Assembly: GCF_000303155.1 (NCBI RefSeq)
Contig: NC_018719.1
Location: 1,364,001 to 1,428,000, forward strand
Reading direction: 5' to 3'
Origin: Candidatus Nitrososphaera gargensis Ga9.2
GTDB lineage: Archaea; Thermoproteota; Nitrososphaeria; Nitrososphaerales; Nitrososphaeraceae
Length of the DNA stretch: 64,000 bases
The position numbers and the translations under genes are program-made. The notes below the pieces were generated by a model, which worked only from the letters and a program-made list of their open reading frames with translations, searched no databases and was not told the DNA's origin. The number at the start of each line of letters is the position of its first letter. Position 1 is the first letter of the stretch. Below, one piece after another: positions 17,530 through 25,794 of this stretch.

Positions 17530-18225
17530 TTATTGGGCCGGCGGGGCGGCTTCGACAGGCTTGGCTTCTTCGATCGCCCTTGACTCTGGCGTAGAGATCA
17601 GCTTTGTCTTTTTGATCCCAATGTGCCGAATCACGGTTATCTTTTTCGCTTCGTTCAGTATTTCAGCACCTAGCTTGCTGTTGGTCTCCCTTGGAATGTC
17701 CCCCCTCTTGCTTCCCGTGACTTCTTGGACGAACCGGTCAACCGTCAGCTGTGGGATCCTTTCAGACAGGATCTTGTGAGCCACCATTCTGATCTCGTGC
17801 TTTTTGGACGAGTTGACCCTCCTCTGGGTAAACGCAACCACGGCGACCCTGAAAGTGTGGCCGTCCATGGTGGTATAATCATGAGTGAACATGATCATAG
17901 AGCTTCCTCTGCGAATCAGGCTCCTGAGGAACTCTTTGGCATATTCGTGGCCCTTAAAGATCGTGCTTGCAATGCCGTCGTTAATCTTGTCTATCTGGAT
18001 AAAGACCTTGATCTGGTGCTGGTCCATGCTCTGGTCTGGGTTACCTTTCATCATATCGTGCAGCGTGTTTTCAATAGTGCGCCCTTTGGCATGCTCAACG
18101 TCTGTAATTGGAACATAGTTTACTGGCACTTGCGGCTCAAAGCCGTAGGGCTTGTTTACAACTACCCATTGCTTGTCTCGCCATTTGTCGCGGACCCTGC
18201 CACCTTTCTTTGCTCCTTTAACCAT
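17530..18225 (-). CDS. rps3ae: Ribosomal protein eS1 (S3Ae)
   Basis: Small-subunit protein near the mRNA exit. 231 residues: basic N-terminus (KGAKKGGRVRDKWRDK), then WVVVNKPYGFEP, DVEHAKGRTIENTL and SSKKHEIRMVAHKIL, all typical of eS1. An alanine/proline tail ends the protein. ATG 18225. It lies between serS and the COG1325 gene. Confidence 0.93.
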   Translation of the reverse strand: MVKGAKKGGRVRDKWRDKQWVVVNKPYGFEPQVPVNYVPITDVEHAKGRTIENTLHDMMKGNPDQSMDQHQIKVFIQIDKINDGIASTIFKGHEYAKEFLRSLIRRGSSMIMFTHDYTTMDGHTFRVAVVAFTQRRVNSSKKHEIRMVAHKILSERIPQLTVDRFVQEVTGSKRGDIPRETNSKLGAEILNEAKKITVIRHIGIKKTKLISTPESRAIEEAKPVEAAPPAQ

Positions 18226-18274
18226 TAAACTTCTCTCTCCTTTTCTGACTAAAATATATAATATATACGATGCG

Positions 18275-19555
18275 TCAATTGCGGGGCTTGATCTCCTTTA
18301 TGCCGCCCATGTACTTTTGCAGCGCGTCTGGCACTTCGACAGTGCCATTGGAGGTCTGGTAGTTTTCAAGTATTGCCACCATCGTGCGCTCGGTGGCAAC
18401 AAGCGTGCTATTGAGAGTATGCACAAGGCGCGTCTCCTCATTCGTCCTATCCCTGAAGCGAATGCCTAGCCTCCGCGCCTGATAGTCCACACAGTTTGAG
18501 CAGGAAACGATCTCGCGATAGGCATTCTGGCCGGCCATCCACGCCTCGATGTCATATGTCTTGGCAGATATCTTGCCGGTGTCGCCAGAGCACAGGAGCA
18601 TCACCCGGTTTGGGATGCCAAGCCTGTTATAGAATTCTTCAGAAAGCGCGAGCATCCTTTCATGTTCTTTCCACGAGTCTTCCGGCCTGCAGTAGACAAA
18701 CTGCTCCACCTTTTCAAACTGGTGCACCCGAAAGATGCCTTTCATGTCCTTTCCGTGCGCGCCTGCTTCTTTGCGGAAGCATGGGCTGTAGCCGGCGTAC
18801 CTTATCGGCAGCTTTTTGCCGTCAAGAATCTCGTCCATGTGCATGCTTGCGATTGCGTGCTCTGACGTGCCTATCATGTAGAGGTCTTCGCCTTCTACCT
18901 TGTAAATGACATCCTGAAAGTCGCCAAGTATCACTGCGCCTGACATCGACTCCCTTCTTATCATGTAAGGAGGCTGGACTAGAATGTAGCTGTGCTCTGA
19001 CAGAAAATCAAGGGCAAAGTTCACAAGCGCCTGATTCATTTTTACAAGCTCGTTTTTCAAATAGTAAAAGCGCGCGCCGGATACCTTGGCAGCGCGCTCT
19101 ACATCTACAAGGTCAAGCGCGGCTGCAATATCGACATGATCCTTTGGTGCGAAATTCATCTTTTTTGCGCTGCCGTTCTGCCGCACCACCACATTGTCCT
19201 TTTCGTCCTTGCCCGTTGGCACGGACTCGTGAAGCATATTGGGCACGACCATCATCAGCTCTTTGAACCTGCCCTCTGTTTTCACCAGCTCCTCTTCGCT
19301 ATCTCCGAGGTAGCTGCTGACTTCTTTCATCTGAGCAAGCTCCGAGGAAGCATCCTGCTTGGCCTTTTTCTTGCGCGCGATGGCTTCTGCAAGCACGTTC
19401 TTTTTCTGCCGCAGCTCCTGCGTTTCAACGATCAGCTCGCGCCGGCGCCTATCAATAGTTACAAGCTCGTCAAGCGGGAAATTGGCCATGTTGCGCCTGT
19501 TTAGCATGTCTTTTACTGCCTGTGGATTTTCCTTCAAAAGTTTCGGATCGAGCAT
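18275..19555 (-). CDS. serS: Seryl-tRNA synthetase
   Basis: Class II aminoacyl-tRNA synthetase. 426 residues of the common (bacterial/eukaryal-like) SerRS type rather than the rare methanogen type. An N-terminal antiparallel coiled coil (residues 30-105) grips the long arm of tRNA-Ser. Motif 2 is recognisable in YSPCFRKEAGAHG near residue 256, with FRVHQFEKVEQF after it, and motif 3 in LNSTLVATERTMVAILE near residue 385. The ATG at 19555 lies 1 base after the pcc1 stop. Confidence 0.95.
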   Translation of the reverse strand: MLDPKLLKENPQAVKDMLNRRNMANFPLDELVTIDRRRRELIVETQELRQKKNVLAEAIARKKKAKQDASSELAQMKEVSSYLGDSEEELVKTEGRFKELMMVVPNMLHESVPTGKDEKDNVVVRQNGSAKKMNFAPKDHVDIAAALDLVDVERAAKVSGARFYYLKNELVKMNQALVNFALDFLSEHSYILVQPPYMIRRESMSGAVILGDFQDVIYKVEGEDLYMIGTSEHAIASMHMDEILDGKKLPIRYAGYSPCFRKEAGAHGKDMKGIFRVHQFEKVEQFVYCRPEDSWKEHERMLALSEEFYNRLGIPNRVMLLCSGDTGKISAKTYDIEAWMAGQNAYREIVSCSNCVDYQARRLGIRFRDRTNEETRLVHTLNSTLVATERTMVAILENYQTSNGTVEVPDALQKYMGGIKEIKPRN

Positions 19556-19556
19556 A

Positions 19557-19823
19557 TTAATCAGCCATCACTTTCTTTGATATTGAAATGTGCTCCAGCA
19601 CTTCGTCAAGGGTGCTGAGGACCGTTGCGGCCGGGACGTTCTTGCCTGTCAGCTGGATTGCAAGAGTAGCACCCTTTGAAAATATTCTCATCGACAGCCC
19701 CTTTGGAAAGTTAACATTGTCTGGTATTAATGCCTTCACCACAGCTTTGGCTTCTGCGCTGCTTGAAAACGGGACATCCACCGACACTGTAACATCAAGT
19801 TGCCGTTGCAAATTTCGGGTCAC
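19557..19823 (-). CDS. pcc1: KEOPS complex subunit Pcc1
   Basis: 88 residues from GTG 19823. The pattern of SVDVPFSSSAEAKAVVKAL, then PDN, a strand (SMRIFSKGATLAIQLTG) and a final helix matches Pcc1, the dimeric KEOPS core used in t6A modification of tRNA. The start overlaps the recJ-like gene by 29 bases, as in many archaea that pair these genes. Kae1 and Bud32 genes are not in the window. Confidence 0.85.
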   Translation of the reverse strand: MTRNLQRQLDVTVSVDVPFSSSAEAKAVVKALIPDNVNFPKGLSMRIFSKGATLAIQLTGKNVPAATVLSTLDEVLEHISISKKVMAD

Positions 19824-21234
19824 TTGTAGCCGCCCTCAAGCTGGCAAGGAAATCTTCAAGAGCAGTAGAGGGTATCCGGCAGCCTGCCGCAGCCGAGTGC
19901 CCGCCACCTGCACCCTTGAATGCTTCGGCATGATGCCGCATTATCAGGCCAAGGTTGGCCTTGGAATCACAGCCAAGGCATTTGCGGGAAGAAAATCGAT
20001 AAGTGCCATCTTTTGTAAGAGTGCGAACAAAGAGCAGCCTGCCGCTAAGCGAAGGCGAACCACTGAGTAGTGACGACACCGCTCCCAGCATATCCTCAGC
20101 CAAGAGCCCGTCGCCATTTACAAAGGCATTCTTGCCATCGTCAACAAGCCTCCACTTTTCGCTGAAAATGGTAGAAATGTAGTTACGAAGCGTCGTCCTG
20201 TATTCTCCTACTATTTCCTCCCCCGCACTCAGCATGGCATTCCTGTCTCCCATGCATATTGCAATGCCTACGCCTGCCTTACCGATTCTGCCGCATGCAT
20301 TGAGCATTGTGGAGAACTCTCTTGCGTCCCTGAGCTGGCTCCTCTTGTCCTCGCCCGCAAGCGTGTAGACGTAGCCGATTAGGTCATCAAGCACGCTCGT
20401 TGAGGTCTTGTTTGAAGTGGCGACAAACCTGGCTATTGCGTCAAGAACTGCACTCTTTTCCTCCTGCGAAAACTCGGCCAGCACGCGCCACCGGCCGTTG
20501 TCCTTGAGCCTTATCCCTGCGTTCTTGAGCAGTGTGTAGCAGGCTTCCCTGTTCCATGTGAGCCCGTCGATGTATGGACAAGAGGTGTATGCAAGAGCCT
20601 CGTGAAGCGGCCGTGTCTCCCGCCCTGTCAGCATGATGTCCAGATCTACGCTCACAAGGCCAAGCGACTGGGCGGTTTTCAGTATTTCAGTATTCAGGCC
20701 GATAAACGACTTTTTGTCGCCTTGGTCCTGCCTGTCGGCGACAGCGGAAACGACTGCAATGTACGACAGGTCGCGATTCTTCCTATCAAGCGTGCTTGCA
20801 ACCATGTAGGCCATGCCGCCCGCTGGCACATGCCTGCCACCGTCGATTCCAAATTTCCACGCGTTCAATATCTGGCCGTCGTCATCGGTCAGTATTTCTT
20901 CTTCTGGTATTTGGTGGTGGTCAATTATGACCCATTTGTCGCCAAGGCTCTTTCTCAAGTGCGACGCCCAGCCTCCGCCAAGGTCAGTTATGACGTAAAA
21001 ATCTCGATTGTCAGCTTTCATCCTTTCAATGACTGAAGGGTTCATGTCAGAAATGGTCCGGACAGAATAGCGCGCCCCCATGCGCCTGAGCGCGCTTGCA
21101 ACTATGCTGCCAGACGTTATGCCGTCGGCGTCAAGGTGTGTAATGACTGCAATCTCGTTGCCATTCTCCACTACTGATCTCAGTTTTTCGCAAAATGGTT
21201 TTAGAGCTTCAATAAGCTTGGCGCTGTCGCTCAT
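19795..21234 (-). CDS. RecJ-like DHH phosphoesterase
   Basis: 479 residues. Motifs of the DHH superfamily are clear: ITHLDADGITSG near residue 31, the diagnostic VIIDHHQIP near residue 102, and the DHHA1 element GGGHSAAAGC near residue 447. Archaeal members associate with the replicative CMG complex (GAN) or act on RNA. Placement between uS15 and Pcc1 is conserved in archaea and favours a core housekeeping role. ATG 21234 is 11 bases after the uS15 stop. Confidence 0.88.
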   Translation of the reverse strand: MSDSAKLIEALKPFCEKLRSVVENGNEIAVITHLDADGITSGSIVASALRRMGARYSVRTISDMNPSVIERMKADNRDFYVITDLGGGWASHLRKSLGDKWVIIDHHQIPEEEILTDDDGQILNAWKFGIDGGRHVPAGGMAYMVASTLDRKNRDLSYIAVVSAVADRQDQGDKKSFIGLNTEILKTAQSLGLVSVDLDIMLTGRETRPLHEALAYTSCPYIDGLTWNREACYTLLKNAGIRLKDNGRWRVLAEFSQEEKSAVLDAIARFVATSNKTSTSVLDDLIGYVYTLAGEDKRSQLRDAREFSTMLNACGRIGKAGVGIAICMGDRNAMLSAGEEIVGEYRTTLRNYISTIFSEKWRLVDDGKNAFVNGDGLLAEDMLGAVSSLLSGSPSLSGRLLFVRTLTKDGTYRFSSRKCLGCDSKANLGLIMRHHAEAFKGAGGGHSAAAGCRIPSTALEDFLASLRAATSDPKFATAT

Positions 21235-21245
21235 CTAAAGGAACC

Positions 21246-21695
21246 TTACTCTAGCTGAGCAATAACCGCGGCGTATTTCCAGTTCTTTGGAAGCTTGCCA
21301 ATGCTCTTGTAATACTTGGAAAGCCGATGGATCTTGGCCTCTACCAACTCGAGCGAACGAACGTTCCGGTGGTCGCTGTTGTGAACCTTGAGGTGTTTTT
21401 GAAGGCCAAGTGCCTTTTTCACTAGCTTGTCTAGATCCTCTGGCATGTCTGGCTTGATGTTGTTTTCAGCCAGAACCTCGGTTAAGCTCTTGCCCAGAAC
21501 CGGCTTGACAAGAGGGATCCTGTGCTCGTCTCTAAGCTTTAAGCCTATCTCGCTTGGGCTCAGACCATCCTTTGAAAGCTTGACAACAAGTGATGAAACC
21601 TGATCCCTGCTCTGGTTCAGCCATGATGGTGAACTCTTTGAGGTAGGACGGGTAGAGTGAGACTTGCCATGAGTGTGAACATGAATTCGCGCCAT
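21246..21695 (-). CDS. rps15: Ribosomal protein uS15 (archaeal S15P)
   Basis: 149 residues of the archaeal/eukaryal S15 type, with an N-terminal extension (ARIHVHTHGKSHSTRP) and the S15 core (LQKHLKVHNSDHRNVRSLELVEAK, residues about 99-122). It binds the central domain of 16S rRNA. First gene of the minus-strand operon that runs to pop5. ATG 21695. Confidence 0.94.
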   Translation of the reverse strand: MARIHVHTHGKSHSTRPTSKSSPSWLNQSRDQVSSLVVKLSKDGLSPSEIGLKLRDEHRIPLVKPVLGKSLTEVLAENNIKPDMPEDLDKLVKKALGLQKHLKVHNSDHRNVRSLELVEAKIHRLSKYYKSIGKLPKNWKYAAVIAQLE

Positions 21696-21790
21696 ATATC
21701 CTTACCACACTGCACGCACGTCTTATATGTTTACTTGCTTGCATGACTGGCGTTTGAGGTTCGCCAAAAAAGTGTAAAGTCTATTCCATA

Positions 21791-21803
21791 AAAAGTTAAA
21801 TAG
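21791..21803 (+). promoter_or_regulatory. TATA box of the 121-aa membrane protein gene
   Basis: AAAAGTTAAATAG. TTAAATA is centred about 29 bases before ATG 21828, the right distance for initiation at or next to the start codon. GAGG at 21815-21818 could act as a weak ribosome site if the leader is longer. Confidence 0.55.
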
Positions 21804-21827
21804 CAGAATTCGAAGAGGTTAGGTAAT

Positions 21828-22193
21828 ATGAACAAGCCAATCATCATGATGGCTCTAGCTGCTGTAGCGGTTTTTGCCACCCCTGTAATTGTGCTCCAGA
21901 CCGCATACGCTCAGGGCTTGTATGGCGGAGGCGGAGGAACAGCTTCTCCAGAACAACTGAAAGAATGCGAACAGCTGGGAATCGACAGGAACGAGTGCAA
22001 CGACACGACTCTTCTGGCAAAGAGAAGACTGATAGCGGCACAAGAGAACCCATCCACCGGATCTGGAACACCAATGCTCTCAACTGAGACAGGCCAGATG
22101 GCAGTCTTCATTGGCGTTCTCGGTGCAATCTTTGGTGGAGTTGCTGCAGCGTTCTTCTTTAAGGGCAGAGGCGCAAAGCCAGTCTCAACCTAA
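21828..22193 (+). CDS. Signal-peptide, single-TM protein; candidate AMO subunit AmoZ
   Basis: 121 residues. Residues 1-28 form a signal peptide ending near TAYAQ. A glycine run (GGGGG) follows, then an extracellular segment with two cysteines (KECEQLGIDRNECND, residues 45-59) spaced for a disulfide. Residues 90-112 are a membrane helix and KGRGAKP is the cytoplasmic end. It has its own TATA box and a T-rich terminator. Ammonia monooxygenase of Nitrososphaera viennensis was reported to contain extra small subunits, AmoY and AmoZ, encoded side by side. This gene and the next fit that description, but I make the match from architecture and memory, not alignment. Confidence 0.65.
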   Translation: MNKPIIMMALAAVAVFATPVIVLQTAYAQGLYGGGGGTASPEQLKECEQLGIDRNECNDTTLLAKRRLIAAQENPSTGSGTPMLSTETGQMAVFIGVLGAIFGGVAAAFFFKGRGAKPVST

Positions 22194-22230
22194 CCCTCCC
22201 TCTTTTTGTTTTATTTTAAATCCAGCTTCA
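22194..22230 (+). terminator. T-rich terminator after the 121-aa gene
   Basis: CCCTCCCTCTTTTTGTTTTATTTT directly follows the stop codon: pyrimidine-rich with several T runs and no hairpin, the usual archaeal intrinsic terminator. Confidence 0.6.
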
Positions 22231-22273
22231 ATAAGACAGGATGATAATCGTTCTTTAAACTCTCTGCAACCAA

Positions 22274-22286
22274 AATGTATATATCT
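22274..22286 (+). promoter_or_regulatory. TATA box of the 80-aa membrane protein gene
   Basis: TGTATATATC, with TATATAT at 22278-22284, lies about 29 bases before ATG 22310. A strong consensus box at leaderless distance, so the gene is transcribed separately from the upstream membrane protein gene. Confidence 0.6.
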
Positions 22287-22309
22287 TTGGATCCTTTTGC
22301 ATAAGGATA

Positions 22310-22552
22310 ATGGTCTTCGATAGTCTAATTGGGCAGATAGGTCCAGCGTACGACCCACTCTTCTACGACGTCATGGTCTACATATTCGGAACCATGCTGT
22401 TCGCAGTCTTCCTGCTAGGCGTCATCGCCTTCTGGCTGAGGAGAAAAGGTCTCGGCGGTGGCTCTGCAAAAGAAAAGTGGGCACAAGAGCTGGAAAGGTA
22501 CTTTGAACGCGAGCAGATCGGCCTGATTCCGGACGAAAAGCACCACTGGTAA
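22310..22552 (+). CDS. Single-TM small protein; candidate AMO subunit AmoY
   Basis: 80 residues. A short N-terminal amphipathic part (GQIGPAYDPLFYD) leads into one strong membrane helix (residues 22-43, ending WLRRKG), then a charged cytosolic tail with aromatic and histidine residues (KHHW end). No signal peptide. Strong TATA box upstream and a GC-stem/T-rich end downstream suggest high, separate expression. Adjacent to the AmoZ candidate in the same direction; the same caveat applies. Confidence 0.65.
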   Translation: MVFDSLIGQIGPAYDPLFYDVMVYIFGTMLFAVFLLGVIAFWLRRKGLGGGSAKEKWAQELERYFEREQIGLIPDEKHHW

Positions 22553-22602
22553 AAACCCTCGGGCTACGCGCCCATTTTATCTTATTTTCTTTTATTATAT
22601 CT
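22553..22602 (+). terminator. Terminator after the 80-aa gene
   Basis: A short stem GGGC-TACGC-GCCC (22561-22573) is followed by a T-rich tract (ATTTTATCTTATTTTCTTTT). Either part could end transcription. Confidence 0.55.
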
Positions 22603-22642
22603 AACAACAACATAATTACCCGCCTTTTGCATCAAGGATCAG

Positions 22643-23113
22643 TTGAACGTAGTAGTCCTCATATTCCCTCCTTCCGCTTCTACAAGCAGACGGGCACTTG
22701 CCCGCTCCATAAGGGGGCTGGACATCAGGATTTCTAACGAAGGCGGATGCATCATCTGCGAAGGACGCGACCCTACCAAGCTTGCATCAAGGCTGGCCAA
22801 CCTTGCTGGAGCTGATATCACCACAATAGCAAGAAAAGTACCAAGTCGGTTTTCAAGCATCACAAATGCAATTGTTCAGGCGGGGAGCGAAACAATTTTG
22901 CCTGATGAAAAGTTTTACGTCAAAGTGATACAGCAGGCGGCCAAGGCCGACTATGTAGACAGGGACATCGAATTTGCTTCTACCGGCGCGCTTGTTGGCA
23001 AGCTGGCAGAAATAAACGCCCTGCCGGCAAAGAGCGAGCAGGAAGCTGACAGGGTGATTCTGGCTATCGTGGGCAAAAAGTCGGCATACATTTGCGTCAA
23101 AGATATGACCTGA
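22643..23113 (+). CDS. THUMP-domain-like protein, 156 aa
   Basis: From TTG 22643. Residues 85-156 resemble a THUMP RNA-binding domain: FYVKVIQQAAKADYVDRDIEF, then a helix, then ADRVILAIVGKKSAYICVK. No catalytic domain (ThiI thiolase, methyltransferase) follows, so it may serve as a tRNA-binding adaptor. The N-terminal 75 residues include a ferredoxin-like pattern. It is convergent with the glycosyltransferase gene, overlapping by 17 bases. Confidence 0.65.
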   Translation: MNVVVLIFPPSASTSRRALARSIRGLDIRISNEGGCIICEGRDPTKLASRLANLAGADITTIARKVPSRFSSITNAIVQAGSETILPDEKFYVKVIQQAAKADYVDRDIEFASTGALVGKLAEINALPAKSEQEADRVILAIVGKKSAYICVKDMT

Positions 23114-24269
23114 CGATCTGCGCCACGTTGTCAATCCCGTTCAGGTTTTCAGTCAGACTCTGGAGCTCGGCAGCCTTGTTTCTGTATTGAGCATTGCCAA
23201 GTACTTGCGAGATTGCGTCTGCAAGCTGTTCTGGCTTTAGCCCCTTTGGATGCAGCATCACGCCCATCCCCAACTCAGCCACCTTGGCCGAATTGCCAAG
23301 CTGCTCCCCGTGGTTCTCAATTGGGACAGTCACTACAGGCTTGCCAAACTGAATCGCCTGCGACAGCGCCACGTGCCCACCCCTGAGCACCAAAAGATCG
23401 CTCAGAGCAAATATCTCGTCACGGACCGGGCACCAGCCGTAGTACCAGCCCGACTCGCCAATTCGCCGGGGCTCGCTCTCACCCTTTGGGTTTCCTTCAG
23501 AGATCACGAACTGGATCTTGGGATCGAGCTTCTTGACCGCCTCAAGTGCAACCCTGATGAGCGCCGGGCGGGTCTGCGCCGGGCCGCTCACGTGTATGAA
23601 CACCACCGGCCGTGACCGGTCAAGCCCAAGACTGTCGGCCACCTTGTCTACCTGCTCTTTGCTTACATGCGGCTTTGGCGAGGCAAACCCGATGTATTCA
23701 AGCTTTTGAGCCGCCGAGCCTACCTCCCATATGTTATGCGCCGCTATAGTATATGGCGGAGGGAGATCCGGCACCAATATGCGGTCTGCCATTGTCCACA
23801 TCGAGCCGAGGAACTCGCCAACCATGTTTTCAAACAGGCGCGAAACTGCAAGCTCCCGTAGGCGCGGTGACAGCAAGAGCTTGACTTGGTTCAGAACAAC
23901 TATCGAAGGTATCTTTAGCAGCCTGGCGGCCACAAGCGGCGACAGGCGCGAGTCAGACACCACGATGTCGGGGTTGCACGCAGTCATGTTGCGAGTTTCT
24001 TGGTTTACCTGCTTTGAAAAGTTGGCAAACCAGAGCGGTATGTTGGCTAAGCTGTTCTTCACAGAAAAGCCCCCTTCCATGCTCCATGCGAACTCGACTG
24101 CCGCAACAGTGACGCATTTGTAGCCTCTCAATGAAACGTAACTTGCAGCCTCGCCGTATGACGAGAACTGGACTTCTGATCCGCCCTCCCGGAGCTGGTC
24201 CGCCACCATGACCAGACGGCTAGCATGTCCAAGGCCCACCCCGTATGGAGCAAAATAGGCTACGCCCAC
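23097..24269 (-). CDS. GT28/MurG-like glycosyltransferase
   Basis: 390 residues from GTG 24269. The start FAPYGVGLGHASRL is the glycine-rich acceptor loop of GT28 enzymes (GxGH). The C-terminal nucleotide-sugar domain has VVFIHVSGPAQT, LLVLRGGHVALSQAIQFGKPVVTVP and NHGEQLGNSAKV, the pattern of GT-B enzymes such as MurG and UGT. The likely acceptor is a lipid or a surface glycan precursor. Single gene. Confidence 0.82.
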   Translation of the reverse strand: MGVAYFAPYGVGLGHASRLVMVADQLREGGSEVQFSSYGEAASYVSLRGYKCVTVAAVEFAWSMEGGFSVKNSLANIPLWFANFSKQVNQETRNMTACNPDIVVSDSRLSPLVAARLLKIPSIVVLNQVKLLLSPRLRELAVSRLFENMVGEFLGSMWTMADRILVPDLPPPYTIAAHNIWEVGSAAQKLEYIGFASPKPHVSKEQVDKVADSLGLDRSRPVVFIHVSGPAQTRPALIRVALEAVKKLDPKIQFVISEGNPKGESEPRRIGESGWYYGWCPVRDEIFALSDLLVLRGGHVALSQAIQFGKPVVTVPIENHGEQLGNSAKVAELGMGVMLHPKGLKPEQLADAISQVLGNAQYRNKAAELQSLTENLNGIDNVAQIVRSYL

Positions 24270-24303
24270 GAATGGGACTACTAAGTTTGATTATATAATA
24301 TTG

Positions 24304-24918
24304 TCATAGCTCAAGTCTTGTAACCTTGCCCCTTGGCTCTACCTCCTTGAACACTATGGCCTGAAACCTGTACAATTTAGATGCAGGGTCCAGCCATGCG
24401 TCAGCCGGCGCCCCGGCCTTGTAGCATATGTTGGCAAGGTATTGGTCTACATTCCACTTTAGTTCCACCGGCACCTGCGGCAGCAAGAGCCCTGAGCCGT
24501 AGCGCCAGCGCAGGACGAGCCCGTCCCTTCCGATCTTGATCTCTTTTCTATAATCAGCTGCAGATTTGGTCCTGATCTCCTCAGGCGGGGTCAGGACGCT
24601 CACTTCAAAGATTATGCTGTCCAGCTCCTGTTTGTCTACCGGCGGAAAGCGAGGATCTTCTGTCGCAGCAGCGATGGCCGCCTCCACCACAGACTGGTAA
24701 AGTTCTTTTTCCGGCAGTGGAAAGCCTATGCAGCCGCGCAGGTGCTCTTCCTTGTTCCTTGTCAGGTAGTTGAGCGTGACAAATACTCCGGCGGCCCTCC
24801 CTGCATCCTGCTCAGGCTGGATTATTACTGATTCGCGCAGGTATGTTTCGACGGCCTTTCTGGCCAGCCTGACAAGCTCGGCGCCTTCGCTATCAGAGAT
24901 CAATACGCGACAGTTCAC
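24304..24918 (-). CDS. AMMECR1-domain protein
   Basis: 204 residues. GVFVTLN, the signature LRGCIGFPLP near residues 79-88, and AAIAAATEDPRFPPV define the AMMECR1 family. These proteins are widespread in archaea; their role is unsettled, with proposed links to RNA or protein modification. GTG 24918 start. In many archaea the gene neighbours a MEMO or radical SAM gene; here it stands alone. Confidence 0.9.
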   Translation of the reverse strand: MNCRVLISDSEGAELVRLARKAVETYLRESVIIQPEQDAGRAAGVFVTLNYLTRNKEEHLRGCIGFPLPEKELYQSVVEAAIAAATEDPRFPPVDKQELDSIIFEVSVLTPPEEIRTKSAADYRKEIKIGRDGLVLRWRYGSGLLLPQVPVELKWNVDQYLANICYKAGAPADAWLDPASKLYRFQAIVFKEVEPRGKVTRLEL

Positions 24919-25010
24919 GCCAGACGGACTAAAAAGTCATATCCTTACGAGTATTTTCTTCCGGTACTCTGGCATGCTACAGATTTTAAACTGCAGCTGC
25001 ATGATATTGT

Positions 25011-25373
25011 GTGGAAGTACCAGACGACATCCTGCCGCTTCTTGATGAGGATGAGAAGGTGTTATTCAACATAAAGCAGAGGAAATACAGACCATCGATA
25101 AATATCGAGTCTGCCACCATTACCAACAAGCGCATAATACTCCGGCGGCCCTCGATGTTAAGGATAAAAAAGAGCTACGTCGACTACAGCTATGGCGACA
25201 TTACAAACATTGTCCTTGACAAAGGCCCCCTTAGGTCTACCATAATGCTGAACCTGAAGATGGATGCCAATGATCTGGTGCTAGAGGACATCCCAAATGA
25301 AATGGCGCAGCAGGCATTCCGGCTTATTCGGGAAGGCATAGACAGGGCAAGGGAGGCTGCTGATGCGGCTTGA
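25011..25373 (+). CDS. PH-domain-like protein (bPH type)
   Basis: 120 residues from GTG 25011. LLDEDEKVLFNIKQRKYRPSI, then SATITNKRIILRRPSML and SYGDITNIVLDKGPLRSTIML, is the strand order of bacterial PH domains of the YvbH/YdbS kind, followed by a C-terminal helix. No membrane segment. Probably binds protein or lipid partners; partner unknown. A second PH-like gene is at 59598-59927. Confidence 0.75.
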   Translation: MEVPDDILPLLDEDEKVLFNIKQRKYRPSINIESATITNKRIILRRPSMLRIKKSYVDYSYGDITNIVLDKGPLRSTIMLNLKMDANDLVLEDIPNEMAQQAFRLIREGIDRAREAADAA

Positions 25374-25427
25374 TGTAATTTTTAGCAAGGCGGAATTTTT
25401 ATACTGGACGGGGTGGAATTGTTGGCG

Positions 25428-25571
25428 ATGAAGTGCACCTACTGTAGCCGCGAGCTTGTGTTTTACCCGCGCACGGATAGGGTATCCGGGGCGCAGTTAG
25501 AAGTATACCGCTGCATCTACTGCGGCACAGAAATGAGAGAGTACCGGCCCAAGAGGCAGATTGGGCGCTGA
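25428..25571 (+). CDS. Zinc-ribbon microprotein, 47 aa
   Basis: ATG 25428 (TTG 25422 also in frame) to TGA 25571. CTYCSREL at the N-terminus and CIYCGTEM near residue 30 give two CxxC pairs, with a basic tail (RPKRQIGR). Predicted single zinc ribbon. A TATA-like box (TTTTTATACTGG around 25397) lies about 30 bases upstream. Confidence 0.7.
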   Translation: MKCTYCSRELVFYPRTDRVSGAQLEVYRCIYCGTEMREYRPKRQIGR

Positions 25572-25618
25572 TAATAATAAAGATATATTAACTGTATTTT
25601 ATCAACCTACCACCACAT

Positions 25619-25792
25619 ATGATGAACTGCCCTTCCTGCGGCGCAATCATGGTGTGGTTGAACGGATCAGTCCTGCACGACCCACCCGTAAAAGAATACA
25701 AATGCAGGAGATGCCAGCTATTCGTAGTCAAATACCCCGATGGTAACTATGAAGCAAAGCCCATAGAGCAAAATCAACAGCAGCAACAATAA
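25619..25792 (+). CDS. Zinc-ribbon microprotein, 57 aa
   Basis: ATG 25619 or 25622 to TAA 25792. CPSCGAIMVW and KCRRCQLFVVKY provide two CxxC pairs; the C-terminus is a glutamine run (QNQQQQQ). AGATATATTA around 25583 is a plausible TATA box. The next gene starts 2 bases after the stop, so it shares a transcript with the VOC protein. Confidence 0.75.
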   Translation: MMNCPSCGAIMVWLNGSVLHDPPVKEYKCRRCQLFVVKYPDGNYEAKPIEQNQQQQQ

Positions 25793-25794
25793 TC

